This document shows positions 36,411-46,200 of a stretch of DNA of 64,000 nt, piece after piece. This DNA comes from Anarhynchus alexandrinus (Eukaryota; Chordata; Aves; Charadriiformes; Charadriidae): NCBI GenBank assembly GCA_008711295.1, contig VUYV01000595.1, positions 151,501-215,500 of the forward strand, in the 5' to 3' direction. The notes beneath the pieces are model-generated. The model was not told the origin of the DNA. It searched no databases and saw nothing but the letters and a program-made list of their open reading frames with translations. Each line of letters begins with the position of its first letter. Position 1 is the stretch's first letter. A program made the position numbers and the translations under genes.

Positions 36411-39400
36411 GTAAGTCCTGACTTCTCCTTTCCTATCACTGATAGTGGTTGTTTCTGTTTGATCCTGTAGTATCAATAATTTTTATTGAAAAAAGACCTA
36501 AAGAATGAGCTGTTGTCTGAGGTTGTTCAAAAGCTCTCTTCTGTGTTGCTCTCTCCCTTTAATATTTTCAAAGTACTGTTGGCGCGCTCAGTGCTTTAAG
36601 GATTAGTAGGGAGAAGAAAAGATTCCTTCACTTCAATGTGTTTGCCACTGATGTGTTACAACCCAAATCCTACAGGAGTAAAGGATATTCATTGACTTCA
36701 GGGGGCTTTGGATCAGTCCCCCCATGTCTTCAGCGGAGACACAAATGAATACAAGAACAGCCCTGATTTTAAAAGAGGTACAAAGAAATAATGTATCCCT
36801 AAAAGCCATTTAATCTTACTCCAGATGTGGCAAACTCACTCCTGGGTGAATCAAGGATAAACTTGTTATTTTCAAATGCCAGCTTTTCAGCAAGCAACCT
36901 TATCATTCATCTGCTCTTGTGTCCGTGATCTTATACTGTAGGAAAGGCGCTCTGAGAAACTTCTAAAACAGAGGGACTTTCACACTGCGAAATATCCCGG
37001 TTTTCCGTTCCCGCACTTGACTGTGCTTGTGTTACGCTGCTTTGCATAACTGTGTTTTAGTATGGATAAATGCGGGAAGACAGAAATTTCCTACTTCTGA
37101 TACAATCAGACTACTGGTGACTCAGTTTTCATGGTGCCCAGACAGGGAAACCCACCCACCTTATAGTGACTGCTGCATTTCTGTCTTGCCAGGAAGATTG
37201 AGCCAAGCCTTGCATGAGCCGAGGCAAGTGTTGAACTGCAGATGAGGTCAGGACAAAATTTGGACTAGACTGCAATCCACTTCTGCATTGCTTCCCTGCC
37301 AAAACACCATACACAGCAAGACTGGGAACTGCATCTATGCCTTTATGCCTAATTGTCCTCCTATACAGCAGGCTAGTTTTAACTGCCGACACTCGGTTCT
37401 CCTCCATGGAGGCAGCTGGAGGGAATGCTTGGAGCGAGGATCCAGGAACTGGAGTGGTTTAGTCCCTGCTCTACCACAACTGCTCATTGTGATCTTGTCC
37501 AAGTCGCCCCCATTCTGGTCCTCAGTTTTCCCATCTGTAAAACTTTTACTTGCTTATCACACCATTTTTTTTCGGGGGGGGGGGGGGCCCCCGGNGAGTG
37601 TCCATTTACAAGCACCATAATGGACTGTTCATTTTCAGCAAGTGCAGGCTGAAGCCCACGCAAGTTCAAGGTGATTATCAATACTGCAAACCAAGAGTTG
37701 AGTAACGTACAAATTATGTGTCTTTGAGGATGTGTCTGTAACTCAAGTGTACAGAGCTTATCAGTTCTGAAGGTTACTCTCCAAGTAGAAGGTCCTGTGA
37801 ATCAGCCTTGAGAACATTTTGCACTGTGTTCTCATGGCAGGAGAGCACCAAGTCTCTAGGACACTCTTCTGCAATGCCTGCTCGTAGCCAGTTTGCTGCA
37901 GGTGGGCGACAGTGGTATTCTGCTCTGCAGAGGCAGCTCAGACCAGGGGCATGTTTGTCGTTTCTGCTTATCAGAGCCAGAAGCCATCCTCCTTGGGGAA
38001 GGGCTCGGAAAGCACAGAGCTGAGTGAGTTGTTTGCCTTCACCCTGGCACACCCAGATCAGAGTCCAGGCATGAGGTCTTTGCATGTCGCTCTGTACAGG
38101 CAGTCTCCATTCAATAAAATATAGAGCATGAGAGGTTAACGACAGTCACATCTTCAATGATGTGAAACTGATCTCACCATATTACTTCCCTGAATCTGGG
38201 CAGAAAGCAGAGACATTCATAGATGTGAATCTAGCCTTGAAAACAGGTTGTTGTTCTTAGTTTTCCTGCCATTTAACTGCTTTAAAAGAAACTTAATAAG
38301 GAACTCAAAGATTGTCTTTGTGAGCCTGAGTTTTTTAAGTCTTTCTGTAAAAATTCCTCACTTACATCTTTGGGGTGAGTCAACAATCACTTATACGTGA
38401 TGTGTTCAGGGTTTGAATTGCTGTTCTGTTCAAGCTCCTGTTTTGCAGCTCATGTCTAGCAAACCGGAATTGGCACGCCTGATATTTATGCTCACTAAGA
38501 GGCTGAGCAGCATCGGATCCATATTAATCTCAGCGCTAAGCTGCCAGAATATGCATTTTAATACTAGTTTCTTTGCTCCCCTAGGCATTGTGACTACAGA
38601 GAGGTCATCATGTCTGAAACGTGCAGCATTTTCTTCTACAAACTTTGAGAACATCCTGACATGGGAAACTGAAGCAGATATTCCCCCTGGCACTGTATTT
38701 GATGTCCAATATAAACAGTATGTGAAGTTTACCTCTTTTTGGAGTTCTGTTGTTCTTAGGGCCACTGATCTCAGAGAAAGAAAGGCCAAGAAGAAAAAGT
38801 AGATTTCGCTGTTTCTGCTGCTTGTTTTACGGTTACGGAAATGGTTCTGCTTAGACAACAACTCAATAAAGGACAGCATTATTTAAACTGGTAGATGGTG
38901 CTCAGTTAAGCAAATACTTTTACATCTTGGGTTGCCAGCTTTACTCCATTACTGAGCTACTCTTGCCTTCAGCAACTTCCTCCTCTCTATACTGTAGTTT
39001 CCTCACCTGTAAATACAGGTAATAGCAATTGTCTTCCTCTGGGCCAGTCATTAGAGCTAAGAGAATCAGACCAGTGCTACACAATAGCTTTGTTGATGTT
39101 GGGTAAGTCTGCAAACTCTGCAGCAAACTTGCATGCAATCATCCAGTGTCAGAGCTGGGCAAAGAACCCCAGAGTCACTGACTCCCAGGACACTCCTGTG
39201 TGTGCCTTAAAATAAGCTGCGCTTCCTCAAGGCAATATCCACGCAGAAACCATCAATGGGAATGGAGTAAGGGCTATAGTCCAGGGGAAGTTTCTCTGCT
39301 ATTCCATTCCACACCACTTGCTAATTGCAACAATGAATTTTAAAACTACTAAGAGTTGGCAAAACAGCATGTTTGGATCATTCTGGAGAAGGGTTGTATT

Positions 39401-42400
39401 GCATCTGTTCTACCAAACAGACTAAAAGCTTTTTTTGTCCTAAGGTATGGAGAAAAATCCTGGCTTAACAAGCCTGAGTGCCAGAGTATCACACAGACTT
39501 TCTGCAATCTCACGCGTGAAACAGAAAACTTCACGGAGAATTACTACGCCAGGGTGAGGGCCACTGGCCAGAACTACTGCTCCTCCAACTGGGTACTCTC
39601 AGAAAGATTTGAACCCAAGAAAGAGAGTACGTACTGCTGCTGAAATCTATTAAATCCTACTTGCTAGGGATTCATTCCAAATCTTGCTGTTGTTTAGGAC
39701 AGCATTTCCTCTAATTTCAGTCTTGCAAGACTCTGTGCTTGACAGGAAGGGAGGGAAGGCCTGAAGAAGGCTTATTATTGGGCAAGGAGGCAAATGAGCA
39801 AATGAGCAGGGCCCTTCCTGAGGTCCAACACCAAAGTAGGATTAGAGAAGGAAAAGGAAAAGCCAGATGTCCTTGAAGGAAGAATTGCTGTCAAGGCTGA
39901 TGAGAGGTAGAAGGAAACTAGTAAAAGACATGATGGGCAACCTGAGGATAGCCAGTAATACAGTCACAGAAGCTATGGCATGTGAACTCCTGAAAATCAG
40001 GATAAGCAGCCAGATCAATGGACACTTAATGTTCCCAACCCCTAAGTGAGCTCTACCAGAGACATACAACATAGCCTTTGGGAGCCTTATTGGCTCTGTG
40101 AGTAAAATTTTCCCACTGCATATTTGTCAAGAATAATTTGAGGTGGCATTAGCAGCCAATGATTATGAAAAGCCTTCAGATCTTTGCACAAAACAAGCTA
40201 TGAAAGAGCCATAGGTTGATTTGATCATTAAACATTCACTTTTCATTGCAGCATAGGCATTAGCACCTGCGGTGAGGTGACCCTATCCCCCAGGGCCATT
40301 CTTTTCAGTTTGATGCTTTCAAGCACCGTGGCCTTGGAGGAATACTGAATGCTGCTTTTAAATACGCTGCTATAGATTGGGTTAAACCTCTGTTTAAATG
40401 TTGGGTGTAGCATATGCCTTTCACTGAAGTTAAGTGTAGATACAAAAGAGATGAAGTACTCTTAAGACAAAATCTGATGTAGGATGGGAATAGGAATTTA
40501 GGTAGCAGTTACCTGAGTGCCCTGGGGTGGGATTTCACACTCATCACACATGCATGAAGGAGGATGTCCCTGTGCAGGATGGGGAAGCAACATGGAAGCA
40601 GTGAAAACATGATCCTAAGAAAAATCTTGGGGTGAGAATTTCTAGGGACAAACACTGGCTAAAGGTGGCAGAACTCTGAGGGAAGACAGTATCTCCAGTT
40701 GCCTGATTTTTCCTATGCTCAGTGAAATACAGCTCAAATACCTTTTTGTATATAAACAGAAGTAATAATTTACAGTGAGTCTGGGGTGTGTGTATAAGAT
40801 GTGTATAAGATGATCTGATAACGTTTCAGCTTTAATCTTAACAGCTGACACTGCCTGATCTATCTTTTCTAGCTATTATCGGAGCACCAAAAGTGGAGTA
40901 TATTCCTTATGTACGGTCCATAAAGTTTCTTATACGGCCCCCCTATACTCCACTGAGAGGTGATGATGACCGCCAGCTAACTGTAGAGGACATTTATAGC
41001 AAATTTGGTGCCGTTGATTATCACTTAACGATATTCAACCAAAGGACACAGCAAAAGGTAAAGAACAACTTCAGGCCACTGGCCCACTGACTTCTGTAAA
41101 TCACATTTTGCATAAGATGGAGAAGGACCTTGAAGTTTATCCATGATGGATGAGATTTCTGATGTACAAGGGAAAGTCTTAAGAGTCTTTGACTCTCAGT
41201 AGACAAGAGGAACTTTAAGAATTCCCCTAAAATTCTGGAAAGGAAACTGCAGTTTCCCAGGGTACTGTATAAGTAGCAAAAAGTAAAACCACTGGCAACG
41301 AAAAATGCAACGATTTAATTATTTCAAGTCTTAAGGAACTGAAATGCAAAAATTAAATACAGTAACAGTAGAAAGCAAATTATATATTTAGAATTCCATT
41401 TATACAGAATTATTTTTCACTTTGAGGGTGGTGAGACACTGTCCCAGGTTGCCTAGAGAAGCTGTGGCTGCCCCATCCCTGGAGGTGTTCAAGGCCAGGT
41501 TGGATGGGGCTTGGAGCAACCTGGGCTGGTGGGAGGTGTCCCTGCCCAGGGCAGGGGGGTCGGAACTCAGTGATCTTCAAGGTCCCTTACAACCCAAACC
41601 ATTCTATGATTCTATGATTATAGTCTTATAACACATCATTAGTAAATAAAATTTTATGCTGATTTGAAGAAAATGTATGCATTTAACCTTTCTAAAATAC
41701 AGAATTTGCTTTTATTTTAAATAGTGGACAAAGAATGAGCACAACAAAGAATTTGAAGTTTCCAACTTGGACCCAGACACTGAATATAATGGAACAGTAT
41801 ATATATATCTCCCCCAGAGAAGCAGCAAATCTCAAGTATTTTGGGTTAAAACACTAGCAGGTGAGGCTGTTAACTTTGCTAATTTAAAACTCCAGCTATT
41901 GGAGTGGGATATTGGATACACAAAAGAGAAATAAAATGGTACAAAATAACATCGCCTTGCTAAAGATCTTGAAGCAACACCGCACTGACTTTCCTAATTT
42001 AAAAATCTCGTCCTATGAGACTAGACCTATAACATCATTTAGCTAATCTCATGCAATTTTTCTAATCCAACTCTCTGAAGCTACATTTTCCACTTGTTCT
42101 CTTCCCCACTAACCAGACAACACATGGCTTCTCTACTGTTTCGTGGCACTCGCATTCTGTGCCGGACTGGTGTTTGCTGCAATTAGCTATGTGATCTATA
42201 AATACATCAAGCAACACAGTGCACAGCCTATGTCTTTGGTAAGTGTTCTTAAACCATTGCAGCAAATCTTTAAAATGCTCAGTACTATGTGCATGCACTT
42301 AAATAGCATTGCTAATTGAGGAGGATGAATGACCAGATGAGCAATCTAGGCAATTGCTGCAGACTACTGGTAGTTTAAAGATGGGTGCGCAGAACTGGGC

Positions 42401-43878
42401 CCCTTTAAAGGAGGTATCAGCTTAGGTGGCTAAAACCTGAGGCATCCTAAATCACTAGTTCCTCTTGAAACCCTGGGACTTCTTACCTATCCTTCATCTC
42501 CTGTAGCAAGCACTGGTTCTGCTTGCTAAATTAACTTAAGGGCAATTTATTTCCATGCTCCAGGGCTTAGGCCAAATTTTGCAAATATTAAAGCAGGACT
42601 TTTTCTTCCTCATATTTTAGGATTGCACATTGCCCTGATGCATAATGAGAGGTGTCTGTATTCCTCTGAAGGGTCATTCCCCAGGCAAAAAAACCCCAAG
42701 TTCTTTTGTCAACAGAGCATATCCCTGGTGGTTGTTACTGGCTTTTACTGATGTTTCTCCAAAGAAAATTTTAAAGAATCTAAAGTAAACCTTCAAAGTC
42801 ACAGCTTCTTGTTAATAACTCGTTTTTGTCTACCTATCTACTTCAACAGGACTTCAGAGGAATTTCATCATTCCAGCCTCTTACACTGACAGTGGAGCAT
42901 ATTATAAAGCCCATTAATTTATCCAAACCTTCACTTCTCATCCCTGAAGTGCAGTTACCACAGATCAGCCAACATTTGGACAGAGCACTGGAGCCACCAT
43001 GGTCTTTCCGTCCACCAGAAACTGCCTATCAGCAACAGATGGATGTATCGACACTCCAGCTGCCCACTCAGCCACCCTGCTTGGCAAGCACAGCTCCTAC
43101 TGGTTACACTCCTCAAATAGCTGAGCAAAGCGTTCCTACTGCCAAGTCCAGCAAAATTCTGCCCCTAACCTATGGGGTGTGTGTCGAAGGCACAGACTAT
43201 GTTGAGAAGAAGAATTTGCAGCCAAACAAAATGCTAAAGGAAGTTTCTCCAGATAGTTCTGTTGGTGGAAAGCTCATAACTCAGATGCTGGGCAAGAGCT
43301 GCAGCCACTGGAATTACAAAGAACAGAGGCCAGACTTGGCACTGTGGAACAGCAGTGACAAAAGAGAGTCAGTTCTCTTACAGGGGAGCCTTGGGCAAAC
43401 AAAGCAACTGCTGCTGCAGACTGATGGGATGGAAAGTAAAGTGCATGCATCCCAGCTGTCACTGTCTTTGCTGGAACAAGGAGGATGCTATAGACAACAG
43501 ACAGCAGAACTGCCACTGTTATTGTCTTCAGTGAAAGTTGACACAGACTATGTTCCAGGGGATGAATCACTGTCATCTCTACCAGCAACCCTCCTCTTCT
43601 CAGTCGGTACTGGTAACGACTTCCCTGGAGAGAAGAACACAGAGCGGTGGATGTTGCCATATTCATTCTCACATTCTGCAAATACACTGCAGTTCCCAGA
43701 GACTCAAGAAACAGAAATGTTAACAGCAACAAAGGAGCTAAGCTGCACAAAACTGAATAATGTTGTGTCCCAAGACACTATCTCAGACCAGGACAATGGC
43801 ACTCCTCTCACTATGCTGTTCAAAGATTTGGACTTAAAAGTACTGTGGGATCAGGATGAAAACACAGAATTTTATTAG
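36368..43878 (+). CDS. IL22RA1: Interleukin-22 receptor subunit alpha-1, complete gene (7 coding exons)
   Basis: This is the ligand-binding chain for IL-22 (with IL10RB) and, in mammals, for IL-20/IL-24 (with IL20RB). It is a plasma-membrane receptor of epithelia signalling mainly through JAK1/TYK2 and STAT3. Joining 36368-36410, 38585-38717, 39445-39626, 40873-41057, 41725-41860, 42117-42238 and 42850-43878 gives 609 residues (human 574). Seen: a leader MKQFLIVLAVFSVV; D1 with FENILTWETEAD and PECQSITQTFCNLT; D2 with IIGAPKVEY; a membrane helix (about 230-254, FVALAFCAGLVFAAISYVI); and a 342-residue tail. The tail has a proline-rich juxtamembrane stretch that may be Box1-like and three YxxQ motifs (Tyr327, Tyr353, Tyr481), a known STAT3 docking pattern. 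Intron phases match IFNLR1 exactly. The neighbours MYOM3 and IFNLR1 confirm the assignment over other CRF2 members. Confidence 0.92.
37425..37545 (+). repeat. MIR-type SINE relic in IL22RA1 intron 1
   Basis: GAGTGGTTTAGTCCCTGCTC, TACCACAACTGCTCATTGTG, ATCTTGTCCAAGTCGCC and CTCAGTTTTCCCATCTGTAA follow the sense MIR consensus over about 110 bp. Confidence 0.6.
37574..37595 (+). repeat. G-run followed by C-run and an undetermined base, IL22RA1 intron 1
   Basis: An uninterrupted G run of about 14 is followed by five C, GG and a single N at 37595. This is hard-to-sequence DNA and the local sequence may be wrong. Confidence 0.9.
38585..38717 (+). CDS. IL22RA1: IL22RA1 coding exon 2 (first part of D1)
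   Basis: The acceptor is TTTGCTCCCCTAG and the donor GTATGT. The exon encodes SSTNFENILTWETEAD and GTVFDVQYKQ, the first strands of the class II FNIII module. It leaves phase 2. Confidence 0.92.
38985..39045 (+). repeat. Possible MIR 3' part in IL22RA1 intron 2
   Basis: GTAGTTTCCTCACCTGTAAA followed by TACAGGTAATAGCAATTGTC matches the MIR core 3' side (CAGTTTCCTCATCTGTAAAA, GGGGATAATAG). Confidence 0.5.
39143..39190 (-). repeat. Possible MIR tRNA-like half in IL22RA1 intron 2
   Basis: AGTGTCAGAGCTGGGCAAAG, AACCCCAGAGTCACTGACTC and CCAGGACACTCC resemble the antisense MIR tRNA-derived half. It lies about 100 bp from a sense MIR piece but in the opposite orientation. Confidence 0.4.
39445..39626 (+). 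CDS. IL22RA1: IL22RA1 coding exon 3 (second part of D1)
   Basis: The acceptor is TTTTGTCCTAAG and the donor GTACGT. The exon is 182 nt long and encodes YGEKSWLNKPECQSITQTFC and YYARVRATG. It leaves phase 1. Confidence 0.92.
40873..41057 (+). CDS. IL22RA1: IL22RA1 coding exon 4 (first part of D2)
   Basis: The acceptor is TATCTTTTCTAG and the donor GTAAAG. The exon encodes IIGAPKVEYIPYVRSIKF, RQLTVEDIYSKFG and VDYHLTIFNQRTQQK. It ends in phase 0. Confidence 0.92.
41058..41724 (+). other. IL22RA1: IL22RA1 intron 4
   Basis: Its centre is the CR1 fragment at 41424-41619; the rest is AT-rich and featureless. Confidence 0.8.
41424..41619 (+). mobile_element. CR1 LINE 3' fragment in IL22RA1 intron 4
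   Basis: The fragment starts inside ORF2 (GGGTGGTGAGACACTG) and encodes [19 protein letters not shown]. It ends with AACCATTCTATGATTCTATG. It is about 200 bp, 5' truncated, in sense orientation with the gene, and very close to the copy at 33801-34000, which points to the same young subfamily. Confidence 0.92.
41725..41860 (+). CDS. IL22RA1: IL22RA1 coding exon 5 (second part of D2)
   Basis: The acceptor is TTTTAAATAG and the donor GTGAGG. The exon encodes FEVSNLDPDTEYNGTVYIYL, the typical FNIII strand E/F pattern. A TA run at 41798-41808 lies inside the coding sequence. It leaves phase 1. Confidence 0.9.
42117..42238 (+). CDS. IL22RA1: IL22RA1 coding exon 6 (transmembrane helix)
   Basis: The acceptor is CCCACTAACCAG and the donor GTAAGT. 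One hydrophobic span of about 25 residues is followed by YKYIKQH. It ends in phase 0. Confidence 0.92.
42239..42849 (+). other. IL22RA1: IL22RA1 intron 6
   Basis: No repeat or extra exon recognised. Confidence 0.75.
42850..43878 (+). CDS. IL22RA1: IL22RA1 coding exon 7 (cytoplasmic tail and stop)
   Basis: The acceptor is CTACTTCAACAG and 343 codons run to TAG. It starts DFRGISSFQPLTLTVEHI and holds TAYQQQ, TGYTPQ and CYRQQ. The upstream in-frame ATG at 42826 belongs to the intron, not the mRNA. Confidence 0.92.
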   Translation, partial: DFRGISSFQPLTLTVEHIIKPINLSKPSLLIPEVQLPQISQHLDRALEPPWSFRPPETAYQQQMDVSTLQLPTQPPCLASTAPTGYTPQIAEQSVPTAKSSKILPLTYGVCVEGTDYVEKKNLQPNKMLKEVSPDSSVGGKLITQMLGKSCSHWNYKEQRPDLALWNSSDKRESVLLQGSLGQTKQLLLQTDGMESKVHASQLSLSLLEQGGCYRQQTAELPLLLSSVKVDTDYVPGDESLSSLPATLLFSVGTGNDFPGEKNTERWMLPYSFSHSANTLQFPETQETEMLTATKELSCTKLNNVVSQDTISDQDNGTPLTMLFKDLDLKVLWDQDENTEFY

Positions 43879-45315
43879 GATGACTTAATGATATTCAAAT
43901 CCAGATTATGTTTGCTTGCATGAAATAGTAGCCTGTCCTGCAAACAGTGCAATGCAAATCAACATAGCTAATCTTGCATATATTAATATGGCAGAGAGTT
44001 GTCAGACTGTTTCCACTCTTGTTCTGTCGTGGACAAAACAGTAATTATGTCAGTCGTACTGACATAATTGCTTCTTAGTACACTGCAGTACTGCATCTTT
44101 GCACTTAAATAATAGGCCTTTATTTTTTGCATATACTTCAAATCTATTATGACTTGGACTACTTTAAAAGCTGAGTTAAGATTCAAATTCAAATTCCAGA
44201 TTCAGCTTACTGAAAATTTAGCAAAATTCACAACAGAAACTGTATTTGCTCTTTACCAACACCAAAGATCCACGTCCAAGATATATCCTTTGAAGAAATT
44301 CAAGTGCAGATGTATGGAAAGTTGAAAGAATTAAATATATTATGGCATAGTAAAAGAATTAAATATATATTGGTGTTCTACCCTTGGATATATGATATGC
44401 ACAAAACAATAGGCTTCTTCCATGAAATGGACTTTGCCTTTAAGGCAGTCATTGAAACCGCGGTAACAGCTCCTGATGCAGCAATTCTGTGAAACTACAC
44501 GTCCCCTATCCTGCTGTGCTCTTTAATGCTTGTAGAAAGATAAAGCCTTTTTCATGTCTGCAACAGATTAATGCAGCCTTGGCCCAGTTCTGACGTATTT
44601 CTCAGCTGCTGCTCATTTCTTTCTCTGAAGTAGTCACACATTCTCTTCTTCCCTTCAAATCCCCAGGGAAGAAGCAGCTAGGATCACATTCCATGTAGGC
44701 AGGAATGTGAGGATTTACACTAACCTCAGTTCAGCCCTTAATCTCAATTTACACTAATCTCACTTCATGCACTCAGTAATCTACTAAAGAAACTATGAAC
44801 TGCTTCCTCCCACCCTTCACTGACACTGGCGATGAGGAACATGCTCCATTTGCATGATAGAGAGAAGCCTATGATTGCAGAGCTCTCCTCTGCTCCCATT
44901 ACCGGCACACTCACCTCCAGGGCTAGAATGAACCAAACCCAACGTAAACTGAAAGCCAAATTCCTTTACCACTGCACTTTTACAAAAAGCAAGCTAAATG
45001 GTATTTACATAGGGGACAGAGGGGGAAATTATTTTTCATTAAGAGGAAAGCATAGTTCAGCCTGTTGATTTCCACTGTTGCGGTGAAAAAGTGTGAGTGT
45101 CTGATGACATTATTTTTTGAGGAGAGCTGAAACCATTTATAGGAATAAGCAAGGCTTTGAATGGTATGGGGAAGTACTCACTTGAAGAGCACCTCCAGAG
45201 AAAGGCTGACCAGAAGCAAAACTCAGCTGTTCTCACCATGAGCACACTTAGGTGTTTTCTCAGTCCAGGGAGGCTGATTTAGGCTAAATACCACTTGCTT
45301 TGGTGTGATTTTGCA

Positions 45316-45321
45316 AATAAA
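45316..45321 (+). terminator. Candidate poly(A) signal downstream of IL22RA1
   Basis: An AATAAA lies about 1.44 kb after the IL22RA1 stop, and another is at 46085-46090. Either could end the transcript. No earlier clear AATAAA was noticed, and nothing in the sequence proves use. Confidence 0.25.
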
Positions 45322-46147
45322 CCATAGACTTATGAAGTAAAGGGGTTTGCTGATTCAACCCAGGATTAAAGGAATAGTCTTAGAAACTTTACAGGCAAAG
45401 GTTCAGCTCTTAACTCCAGCATCAATAATGAACAAAGCACTATGGCCATGTTATATAAGGCCAAAAGGTCAAAATGCCAGATGTGGTGAAGGGGTGTCAT
45501 GGCACAGGGTAGGAAATGTATGAATATGTGCATGGTCTGGGCAGCAATCCGGAAGGACGTTTCCATTGTGCGAGATTCACTTCATACCATTCAGTATCAA
45601 AGGTTTTGTGGAATGTCGTTTGAGCTGTTTCATGTACCCTTTGTCCAAACTGTAACATCAAAACCAACACGCACACAAGGGCTGCAGTTACAGGAGTTAC
45701 AGCAGCCCAGCTGTGTTGTTCCCAAGGAGTGCAAGACCCCAGGGGTAACATTCTGCCCCACCAACTCCCCCAGAGAGGCTGCATTTCAAGCCAGTGATGG
45801 CAATTACCTTATTCAGAGTTGCCTGTGGGTTGCGTATCTTGTGTCAACAACATTCCCAGTGATGCTACTCAGGCAATAATCAAATGCCAAAATGTCAACA
45901 TTTTGGCTCATGTTGTGAAACATAACCCTCAGCAGAGGCTCAGTATGGGCACCATAGTGCAGAAGGGAAGGGGGCCTTAGGAGAGCTTTAGATGCTGCTA
46001 AAAAATACAATATTTCCTATTTAAAAGCCTTTTCAAATCCCTCTGCAGACCCCCTGCCACAGGGTCTGATCATGTCCAGCCCTTAATAAAGGTATCATCT
46101 TGGTGCCCCAGGAGGAGAGATGGGAACAGAGGCGCAGAAAGCCTAGG

Positions 46148-46200
46148 ACCAGATTTTTAGAATGTATGTAGGTGCCTGAAGATGCAAAGTGTCCCACAGC
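46148..46200. repeat. Ancient repeat fragment, related to 33258-33312
   Basis: See the copy in the IFNLR1-IL22RA1 spacer. The two share a CCAGA-TTTT core followed by AGGTRCCTRAAGATKCARAG with scattered mismatches. Confidence 0.4.

Larger units (their letters stand above)
36411..38584 (+). other. IL22RA1: IL22RA1 intron 1
   Basis: Contains a MIR relic (37425-37545) and the G/C-run with an N (37574-37595). At 36665-36720, CATTGACTTCAGGGGGCTTT with GGATCAG is another ancient-repeat-like motif. No exon is seen. Confidence 0.75.
38718..40872 (+). other. IL22RA1: IL22RA1 introns 2 and 3 (with exon 3 between)
   Basis: Intron 2 (38718-39444) holds two MIR-like pieces. Nothing was recognised in intron 3 (39627-40872). 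Confidence 0.75.

Noticed and set aside
38430..38879. 149-codon open frame on the - strand
   Set aside because: It covers IL22RA1 exon 2 in antisense and shows no family resemblance.
42826..42849. In-frame ATG just before the IL22RA1 last exon
   Set aside because: It lies in intron 6 upstream of the CTTCAACAG acceptor, so it is not part of the coding sequence.
43274..43750. 158-codon open frame on the - strand
   Set aside because: It is the antisense shadow of the IL22RA1 last exon, which has clear family features and splice context on the + strand.
45499..45879. 126-codon + strand open frame in the IL22RA1-MYOM3 spacer
   Set aside because: No recognisable motifs; the opposite strand is equally open.
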